Positions 26,269 through 33,034 of a DNA stretch of 33,034 nt are shown piece by piece. The DNA comes from Acidimicrobiales bacterium (GTDB lineage: Bacteria; Actinomycetota; Acidimicrobiia; Acidimicrobiales; Ilumatobacteraceae), in contig CANIBN010000006.1 of the NCBI GenBank assembly GCA_947465505.1, positions 1 through 33,034 of the forward strand. The letters are read 5' to 3'. The position numbers and the translations under genes are program-made. Position 1 is the first letter of the stretch. Every line of letters begins with the position of its first letter. The notes below the pieces were generated by a model, which was not told the origin of the DNA, ran no database searches, and worked only from the letters and a program-made list of their open reading frames with translations.

Positions 26269-27528
26269 TTAGAGGTCGGCCGGCAGGAGTCGGTTGACGT
26301 TCTGGTACACGAAGTAGAGCACGACGAGGAACGGCACTGCGGCCACAATGACGCCGAGCCACCAACGACGAGTGCGCCGAGCGAGGAGCCAGCCGCCAAC
26401 AACGACTGCTGCATCGAGTAGGCCCCAGCCAACGACGTGCCACCATGCTGCGGAGTCCGTGAACCAACCGTGCGAGAGCTGTTGATTGTCTCCGCCGACG
26501 AAGAAGTCCGTGCTCACGGTGTCCGGATCGGGCGACTCAACGACCTCGCTGGACGTGGGTTGAGAGGTGGCAAGGGTGGAGGTAGCAGCGGAGACGGTAC
26601 TGGACGACGCGGTACTGCCGCCCGGCGTCGCGACGCTCGCTGCGGTTGTTGCCGTCGCTGTCGTCGTGGTGGCAGGCACCGTTGTTGTTGTGACCGGCGT
26701 CGGGTCGATGTTCGGTGGCTCAACGGTCCCCGAACGAGCAGTGTCGAGCGTGGCCACCACGACGATGCGCTGTTTTGCCGAGTACTTCGGGTGACACGAG
26801 GTGAGGGTGAGCGTGGCGATGGTGTCGTCGATGGTCTCGATCACCGAACCGGAAGTGGCTGACACCACACGAGGCAGGCTGGACACGACGTACACGTAAC
26901 GCTGGTTGGTGAGGGTGTCCACCACGATGTCGTCACCGATTACCAGACGATCGATGTCGAACAATGGAGCACCGAACGTGGTCCGATGTCCGGCAAACGC
27001 GCTGTTGCCCAACTGCCCGGGGAACGGCGTTCGGGGGTAGTGGCCGAGTCCCTTCTTGAGGTCTTTCGTCGCTACTCCCGACACTGCGTAGACGCGCTTG
27101 TGGATCTTCGGGATCGAGATGATGGCCAGTGCGTCACCCGGCGCCGGGCGCGGCCAGCGCGTGCGCTTCTTGCCGGTGTTGGGGAACGTGGTTGGGGTGA
27201 CGAGCACGCCCGTTCCCGTGCCATCAGGAAGTTCCGAGGATGCGTCGGTGGTCTGTGTAGCGGTGTCGTTGGGGGCGAGCGTGTCGTCAGTTGTTCCGGA
27301 AGTACCGAGCAGTTGTTCCTGCGCGTCGCGGAACTGCTTTGCAAGGTCGTCCTGATGCTGCTGGTACTCGATGCCGGTGCCCCAGAGCTGATACGCAACG
27401 AAACCGAACATGAGCAAACCGATCGCGAGCAGAATCCGCCCGGTGCCTCCCACCCAGAAGCGCCAGTCGCGGGAGCGAGGTTGGCGCTCGGGGGGCGCTG
27501 CAAGATCGGAAGTGTCGTGCTCGGTCAT
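26269..27528 (-). CDS. Class E sortase, downstream paralogue
   Basis: NSAFAGHRTTFGAP (His), TLTLTSCHP (Cys), KQRIVV (Arg); Thr-rich linker; C-terminal TM pair; ATGA overlap with upstream gene. Confidence 0.9.
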   Translation of the reverse strand: MTEHDTSDLAAPPERQPRSRDWRFWVGGTGRILLAIGLLMFGFVAYQLWGTGIEYQQHQDDLAKQFRDAQEQLLGTSGTTDDTLAPNDTATQTTDASSELPDGTGTGVLVTPTTFPNTGKKRTRWPRPAPGDALAIISIPKIHKRVYAVSGVATKDLKKGLGHYPRTPFPGQLGNSAFAGHRTTFGAPLFDIDRLVIGDDIVVDTLTNQRYVYVVSSLPRVVSATSGSVIETIDDTIATLTLTSCHPKYSAKQRIVVVATLDTARSGTVEPPNIDPTPVTTTTVPATTTTATATTAASVATPGGSTASSSTVSAATSTLATSQPTSSEVVESPDPDTVSTDFFVGGDNQQLSHGWFTDSAAWWHVVGWGLLDAAVVVGGWLLARRTRRWWLGVIVAAVPFLVVLYFVYQNVNRLLPADL

Positions 27529-28682
27529 AGGCCGGGAGGCAGAAGTCGGTTGATGTTCTGGAAGAAGAAGTACAGCACCACGACAAAGGGTGCTGCAGCA
27601 ATGGCAGCAACCAGAATCCTGCGCCGGAAGCGCACACCGAGGAAACGGGCCGCAACGGCGATGGCGGTGAGAAGGAGTCCCCACAAGATGATGTGCGGCC
27701 AGGCGGCGGTGTCCTTGAACCAACCTGCAGCCAACTGTGTGGCGTCGCTCGACTCCACCTCACCGTCGCCCGCAAGCGTGTCGGAGGTTGGCGCTTCCGA
27801 TGCAGCAACAGTCGTCGATACCGTGCTGTCGGGCTCAGCGGTTGCCATCGTGGTGGAGACCGCACTCGATGCCACGGCAACCGTGGTGGTTGTCGCAACG
27901 GTGGTGGTGGCGTAGGTCTTGGTGCGAGCTCCGACCGGACTGCTCGCCTCGAGGTTCAGGTGTGCACGCACGATGAGCCGGCGTTTGGTGGATCGCTTCG
28001 GGTGGCACGTGGTGAGTGTGAGCAGCGCAGCCTTCGGGTCCTCGGGCTGCGCGAGCACGCCGACGTTTTCCGGACGGATGATCTCCTGGGAATCGACGAT
28101 GTACTCGAAGTGACCGCCGTCAGCGGTGTCGATGAGGATCGGGTCGCCGACCTTCAGGCGATCGATGTTTTCGAACGGTGCGCCGTACGTGGTGCGGTGA
28201 CCGGCAAGCGAGGCGTTGCCGTACTGGCCGGGCAGAGCCGTGCCGGGGTAGTGGCCCACGCCACGCTTCAGGTCAACGAGGCGAACGCCGGATACGACAT
28301 ACAAGGTGGTGCCCGACAGGGTGGGGAACTTGAGTGCCGCGAGTACGTCACCCTCGCCGACACGGGGCCCGCTGGGCAGTGTGGTGGTTACGGCAGGAGC
28401 GACGGTGGACGCCTCGGTGTCGGTTTTCTGTGGGGTCGCTGCCGTCGTGGTGGGGGCGGCCGAGGTCTGTGCCGTGGCAACAGTTCGCCGGAAGTCCTTG
28501 GCCAGATCCGCCTGGTTGGCCCGGAACTCGATACCGGTGCCCCAGAGTTGGTACGCAACGAACGCGAGGATGAGCAGGCCCAGCACGATGAAGCAGCGAC
28601 CCACGACGCCGAGGGCCCAGCGCCAGTCGCGGGTGGGGCGGGGAGCAGGCGTGGAGTGTTCGTCCGCGCCGGCAGTATTCAC
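27525..28682 (-). CDS. Class E sortase, upstream paralogue
   Basis: NASLAGHRTTYGAPF, LLTLTTCHPKRSTKRRLIV; same architecture as its neighbour. Confidence 0.92.
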   Translation of the reverse strand: MNTAGADEHSTPAPRPTRDWRWALGVVGRCFIVLGLLILAFVAYQLWGTGIEFRANQADLAKDFRRTVATAQTSAAPTTTAATPQKTDTEASTVAPAVTTTLPSGPRVGEGDVLAALKFPTLSGTTLYVVSGVRLVDLKRGVGHYPGTALPGQYGNASLAGHRTTYGAPFENIDRLKVGDPILIDTADGGHFEYIVDSQEIIRPENVGVLAQPEDPKAALLTLTTCHPKRSTKRRLIVRAHLNLEASSPVGARTKTYATTTVATTTTVAVASSAVSTTMATAEPDSTVSTTVAASEAPTSDTLAGDGEVESSDATQLAAGWFKDTAAWPHIILWGLLLTAIAVAARFLGVRFRRRILVAAIAAAPFVVVLYFFFQNINRLLPPGL

Positions 28683-28807
28683 AGCATGCGAACCTACCGT
28701 TCCGGGTCGTCCGGGCGTGGGCAGGGCGAGGCAGCGTCATGCGAGCGCGGCCGATCCGACCCCGGACAGCGGTCTGTGCAGTTGCCTCCGGTACCGTCGT
28801 CGGTCGA

Positions 28808-29527
28808 ATGGTGTCCCCGGACAATGCCGAACCGACCCGGTCTGCCGGTCCCGTGGTGTCGCTGCGCGACGTCGTGGCTGTCCTCGGTCGCTTCCCGGCC
28901 CTCGCCGGGGCCTCCCTTGATGTCGAGCCGGGCGAGGTGCTGCTCCTGAAAGGGCCCAACGGAGCAGGAAAGACCACGCTGTTGCGCCTCTGCGCCGGAC
29001 TCGTTCCCCTCGCCCGAGGCGAGGCGGAAGTGCTCGGCCACAACATGCGCACCGAACGCGACGCGATCCGGCGTCATGTAGGGCTCCTTGGACACCAGAA
29101 CGGGCTGTACGCCGACCTCTCCGTCCGGGAGAACGTTCGTTTCTGGGCGCGAACTGCCGGCGCTTCCGCCGAGGAGATCGATGCCGCATTGGCGCAGTTG
29201 GGGCTCGATGGTCGACTTGCGTCAGTAGCCGCTGGACGGCTGTCGGCTGGGCAGCGTCGCCGTACGGCGCTCGCTTGCCTCATCGCTCGACGTGCCCGCT
29301 TGTGGTTGCTCGACGAACCACATGCAGGACTCGATGCCGACGGGCGGGACCTGTTGGATGACGTGATCCGGCGAGCGGTGCGCTCGGGCGCAACCGTGCT
29401 CGTGGCCTCCCACGAGCTTGACCGTGCTCAGGCCCTCGCCACACGCATGGTGACCGTTGCCGGCGGTCTCGTCTACACCGAACAGAACGCCAATCCGAGC
29501 GGTGCCCAGCCGGGAACGGTGAACTGA
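28808..29527 (+). CDS. ccmA: Heme exporter/cytochrome c biogenesis ATP-binding protein CcmA
   Basis: Walker A KGPNGAGKTTLLRL, LSAGQRRRTALACL signature, LLDEPHAGLD; context ccmBCDEF. Confidence 0.9.
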   Translation: MVSPDNAEPTRSAGPVVSLRDVVAVLGRFPALAGASLDVEPGEVLLLKGPNGAGKTTLLRLCAGLVPLARGEAEVLGHNMRTERDAIRRHVGLLGHQNGLYADLSVRENVRFWARTAGASAEEIDAALAQLGLDGRLASVAAGRLSAGQRRRTALACLIARRARLWLLDEPHAGLDADGRDLLDDVIRRAVRSGATVLVASHELDRAQALATRMVTVAGGLVYTEQNANPSGAQPGTVN

Positions 29528-29528
29528 G

Positions 29529-30230
29529 ATGTGGCAAACCGCCCGCCTCGTGGCCGCAAAGGACCTGAACATCGAGTGGCGAAGCCGTCAGGTCACCAAT
29601 CAGGTGCTCCCCTTCGCCGGGCTTACGCTGGTGCTCTTTGCCTTTGCGCTCGATCGCGACGACATCACGGCCCGGGTGGCGCCGGGCCTGTTCTGGCTGG
29701 CCACCACGTTCAGCCTCATTGTGCTGGTGCAACGCGCGTTTGCCGTCGAGACCTCGGACGGGGCACTCGACACGCTTCGCGTGGCCGGAGTGGATCCCGC
29801 TGGCATCTATCTGGGCAAATCCCTGGCTCTCGCGGCCCAACTCATCGTGCTCGAGGCCCTGCTCCTGCTTGGGGTCATCGTCTTTTACGCCTCGCACATC
29901 CGGCCGGCGGGCATCGTCCTCGTCATCATTACTGCACTCCTCGCGACCTGCGGTCTGGCGTTCGTCGGTACGCTCTACGGTGGCCTTGCTGCCGGTGCGA
30001 AGGGTCGGGAGACATTGCTCCCGCTCCTGCTGCTCCCGGTGGTAGCGCCCGTCCTTATCGGGGCCACCCGAGCGTTCGAAGCAGCGTTCGGAACTCGAGG
30101 GGGCGCTGGTATCCGAGCAGGTGTCGAGATCTCCGATGGCTGGCCATGGGTCGGCATGCTGGCGATCTTCGCTGCGGTGTTCGGTGCCGCTGGAGTGCTG
30201 GCCTTCGGGCCGCTACTGGAAGAAGCCTGA
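29529..30230 (+). CDS. ccmB: Heme exporter protein CcmB
   Basis: AKDLNIEWRSRQVTNQVLPFAGLTLVLFAFAL..., multi-TM; follows ccmA. Confidence 0.9.
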   Translation: MWQTARLVAAKDLNIEWRSRQVTNQVLPFAGLTLVLFAFALDRDDITARVAPGLFWLATTFSLIVLVQRAFAVETSDGALDTLRVAGVDPAGIYLGKSLALAAQLIVLEALLLLGVIVFYASHIRPAGIVLVIITALLATCGLAFVGTLYGGLAAGAKGRETLLPLLLLPVVAPVLIGATRAFEAAFGTRGGAGIRAGVEISDGWPWVGMLAIFAAVFGAAGVLAFGPLLEEA

Positions 30231-30233
30231 TCC

Positions 30234-31040
30234 ATGTCCGCCACGGTGCCCAACATCCAGAGCCAGCAAGGTGTCGATGCCTCATGGGTGTCGCGTCGCT
30301 GGCGGGGTATCACGTCCACCGGCTTCAGCCGCTTCCTCGGCATTCTCGCCATCGTCCTCACGGTGTGGCTGGTGCTGTTCGGCCTCATCTTCTCCCCGCC
30401 GGACATCACGCAGCAGAGTTCGGTTCGCATCATGTACATCCACGTACCAACCGCGTGGGTTGCCTACCTGGCGTTCGGTGTTACCGGTCTGTCCTCGGCG
30501 ATGTACCTGTTCCGCAAGAAACATTCGCTCATCTGGGACCGATTTGCCGGTGCATCTGCCGAGGTCGGCGTGATGTTTATGGGTCTCACGCTGGTCACCG
30601 GTGCGCTCTGGGGACGTCTCACCTGGGGTGTGTACTGGGCATGGGACGCACGGCTCACCACCACTGCGTTTCTCTTTGTGACCTACGTGGGCTATCTCGC
30701 AGTTCGTCGGCTCGGCGGCAGCCATCACGCCAGGGCCCGCCGGTCGGGTGTGCTCGGACTGCTTGCCGTCCTCGAGATTCCCTTGGTGCACTTCAGCGTG
30801 AAACTCTGGCGCTCGCTCCATCAAGAGGCGTCGGTAGCTAACCCCAGTGGCGACGTGAAGATGGACGGCCTCATGCTGTTCTCGCTCTTCGTTGGGCTGA
30901 TCGCATTCAGTTCGTTGTACTTCTGGCTGGTGCTCCACCGACAGCGTGTGATGTATCTGGAAGACCGTTACGAGGACGCCGATCTCGACACCGCACTCGC
31001 CGAGCGGCGTGCCGAATCCACAGGAGGAAGCCATGGATGA
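30234..31040 (+). CDS. ccmC: Heme exporter/cytochrome c biogenesis protein CcmC
   Basis: RIMYIHVPTAWVAYLAF and WWD-type motif WGVYWAWDARLT. Confidence 0.93.
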   Translation: MSATVPNIQSQQGVDASWVSRRWRGITSTGFSRFLGILAIVLTVWLVLFGLIFSPPDITQQSSVRIMYIHVPTAWVAYLAFGVTGLSSAMYLFRKKHSLIWDRFAGASAEVGVMFMGLTLVTGALWGRLTWGVYWAWDARLTTTAFLFVTYVGYLAVRRLGGSHHARARRSGVLGLLAVLEIPLVHFSVKLWRSLHQEASVANPSGDVKMDGLMLFSLFVGLIAFSSLYFWLVLHRQRVMYLEDRYEDADLDTALAERRAESTGGSHG

Positions 31041-31167
31041 CGCCGGCTTCATTTTCACCTGCTACGGCGTGACGCTTGGGGCAGTCGCCCTCTACATCGG
31101 ATTGCTGCTCCGTCGCGCACGTCGCAATGGTCGGACGGCCAAGGCCGAGGAACTTCCCTGGACGTGA
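31033..31167 (+). CDS. ccmD: CcmD-like short single-TM protein
   Basis: Hand translation MDDAGFIFTCYGVTLGAVALYIGLLLRRARRNGRTAKAEELPWT; overlaps ccmC and ccmE; absent from the ORF track. Confidence 0.75.
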   Translation: MDDAGFIFTCYGVTLGAVALYIGLLLRRARRNGRTAKAEELPWT

Positions 31168-31706
31168 CCGACAGCAGCAACCCGGGTTCCGACGACACCA
31201 GTGTCGATGTTGAGGGCGACCTCAACGCTGGCCTCAATCTGTCGCCAAGGACCGAGACCTCCAAGCCGAAGCGCAGTTCGAAGCGTCGATGGGGGCCGAT
31301 CCTCGTGCTCGTGCTCGTCGTCGCAGCGGGCGCCATCGTCATTACGCAGTTCCTCGGGAAGTCGCTCGACTACTACTGCAACGTCGACGAGGTGGGCGTC
31401 AAGGCCACGTGCTCCGGCGAGCGCAGCCTCCGCGTTCAGGGCACCGTCGAGAAGGGTTCTCTCGCGAAGGAAGACACCCAGACCAAGTTCATCATTGCGT
31501 TCAATGGCAAGACGATGGCCGTGGTGTACGACGGAGATCCTGGCGGGAAGTTCCAGGAGTGCATTCCTGTAGTGGTTCGGGGTCGCCTGTCCGGTGACAC
31601 GTTCCTCGGCAACGAGGTCGAGGTGAAGCACTCGAACGAGTACGCGTCCCAGAACAAGGAACGACTCGATACAACCTCGGCGACCACCTGCCCGCAGGCC
31701 GGCTGA
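31164..31706 (+). CDS. ccmE: Heme chaperone CcmE
   Basis: N-terminal TM, OB-fold region, HxxxY heme attachment motif in EVEVKHSNEY. Confidence 0.9.
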   Translation: MTDSSNPGSDDTSVDVEGDLNAGLNLSPRTETSKPKRSSKRRWGPILVLVLVVAAGAIVITQFLGKSLDYYCNVDEVGVKATCSGERSLRVQGTVEKGSLAKEDTQTKFIIAFNGKTMAVVYDGDPGGKFQECIPVVVRGRLSGDTFLGNEVEVKHSNEYASQNKERLDTTSATTCPQAG

Positions 31707-31709
31707 TTC

Positions 31710-33034
31710 ATGTTTGCGTCGGTCAACGGCGATATCGGCAATGCTGCGCTGATTCTCGGTCTTGCCTCGTCCGCGTTCGGCGCGTTCGCGATGGTGACAA
31801 GCGTTCGCACCCGGTCTCTTCGTCTCGCTCGTACTGGGCTCCGCTATGCCTGGGTTATCCTCGGTGTTGCGGTGCTCGCCTTCGCGATGCTCGAACGGGC
31901 GCTTATCACGCGCGACTTCAGCCTGAAATACATCCAACAGGTGGGCAGTCGTGGTACCCCTGCACTGTTCAACGTCACTGCGGCCTGGAGCGCGCTTGAG
32001 GGCTCGATCCTGCTCTGGGTGCTCGTACTCGGCGGCTTTATCGCTGCTGTTGCCATGCGCTACCGCCAGCGTCTTGATGATCCGCTGGTGGCATGGGCGC
32101 TAGCGATCCTGTTCCTCATCGCAGCGTTCTTCTTCATCCTCACGCTGTTCCCGGCGAACCCGTTCCGAGCGGGCCCACCAGGGGTCACCGACGGCCCCGG
32201 GCCCAACCCGCTCCTGCAGGATCACATCCTTGTGCTGTTCCACCCGCCGTCGCTCTACCTCGGCTACGTGGGTATGAGCGTGCCGTTCGCCTTCGCCATG
32301 GCGGCGCTCATCACGGGTCGCGTGGGCGAGGGATGGCTGCTTGAGACTCGGCGTTGGACGCTGATGTCGTGGGGCTTCCTCACCGTTGGCATCATCCTCG
32401 GTGGTTGGTGGGCCTACGAGGTGCTCGGCTGGGGTGGCGTGTGGGGATGGGACCCCGTCGAGAACGCCAGCTTCATGCCGTGGCTCACCGGCACGGCGTT
32501 CATCCACTCGGTGTTGGTGCAGGAACGACGCGGGATGCTGCGCGTCTGGAACCTCTCGCTCCTCGTTGCCACGTTCAGCCTCACGATCCTCGGCACCTTC
32601 CTCACCCGTTCCGGCGTACTCAACAGCGTGCACGCGTTCAGCGAGAGCGACATCGGGCCATATCTACTCACCTTCTTCGCAATCGTGCTCGTGTCATCCA
32701 TCGGGCTGATCGGGTGGCGCGGCGATCGTTTGCGTTCGCCCGGTGCCATCGACTCACCCGTGTCTCGTGAGGGTGCATTCCTCGCGAACAACGTGTTGTT
32801 CGGTGTGTTCACCTTCGTGGTGCTCCTCGGCACGGTGTTCCCACTGCTGGCCGATGCCCTGCAGAACCGCAAGGTGAAGGTTGGAGCGCCGTACTACGAC
32901 CGGCTCACCGGTCCGCTCGGTCTCTGCCTCCTCACGCTTATGGCGATCGCTCCGGTGCTCCCGTGGCGCAAGGCGAGTCAGGAACTGTTGCGCGACCGGT
33001 TGTTCTGGCCCGCGTGTTGCGGCATCGTTGCGCT
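31710..33034 (+). CDS. ccmF: Cytochrome c heme lyase subunit CcmF (truncated by window end)
   Basis: WGGVWGWDPVENASFMPWLTGTAFIHS WWD domain, LTRSGVLNSVHAF; open at right edge. Confidence 0.95.
   Translation, partial: MFASVNGDIGNAALILGLASSAFGAFAMVTSVRTRSLRLARTGLRYAWVILGVAVLAFAMLERALITRDFSLKYIQQVGSRGTPALFNVTAAWSALEGSILLWVLVLGGFIAAVAMRYRQRLDDPLVAWALAILFLIAAFFFILTLFPANPFRAGPPGVTDGPGPNPLLQDHILVLFHPPSLYLGYVGMSVPFAFAMAALITGRVGEGWLLETRRWTLMSWGFLTVGIILGGWWAYEVLGWGGVWGWDPVENASFMPWLTGTAFIHSVLVQERRGMLRVWNLSLLVATFSLTILGTFLTRSGVLNSVHAFSESDIGPYLLTFFAIVLVSSIGLIGWRGDRLRSPGAIDSPVSREGAFLANNVLFGVFTFVVLLGTVFPLLADALQNRKVKVGAPYYDRLTGPLGLCLLTLMAIAPVLPWRKASQELLRDRLFWPACCGIVA

Noticed and set aside
26530-26720. Repetitive DNA in the sortase gene suggestive of a microsatellite
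   Set aside because: Encodes the Thr/Ala/Val/Ser-rich linker; irregular codon repeats, not a true tandem array
26269-27723. Long ORF start at 27723 for the second sortase
   Set aside because: The extra N-terminal 65 residues overlap the upstream sortase; the Met at 27528 (ATGA overlap) precedes a proper N-terminus
27693-28949. 418-aa plus ORF
   Set aside because: Antisense to the class E sortase

Overview
This is a high-GC window of chromosomal type. F420/PPOX and Ddn-like enzymes, class E sortases and a CadI/ArsI protein suggest an actinobacterium, perhaps Acidimicrobiia-like; that assignment is inference. About 35 genes are supportable. They include an RHH antitoxin fragment, SoxR with a divergent PPOX protein, a TetR regulator with a divergent DUF4188 protein, and a NarL-type two-component system. 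Further along are a DHA2 MFS exporter, an ATP-grasp protein, a haloalkane dehalogenase, an ABC-F protein and a beta-carbonic anhydrase. Others are a VOC/DUF7064-like/Ddn/NPD neighbourhood, DUF305, hemolysin III, a TauD-arsI/arsR locus, a DsbA-like protein, a tandem-domain class III nucleotide cyclase, a PCD-VOC fusion, FTR1 and FKBP. The window ends with two tandem class E sortases and a System I cytochrome c maturation operon (ccmABCDEF) cut off at the right edge. I saw no tRNA, rRNA, CRISPR or transposase. The best leads are: (1) a cyclase whose two domains look like complementary C1/C2 halves of one active site; (2) a pair of near-identical 49-bp palindromic REP-like elements at a convergent gene junction; (3) tandem multi-TM sortases sharing a C-terminal QN[VI]NRLLP motif next to a System I ccm operon; (4) several sharply defined operators (SoxR box, ArsR dyad, RHH double palindrome, TetR inverted repeat, DtxR/IdeR-like box). 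No clearly unprecedented system is proven.
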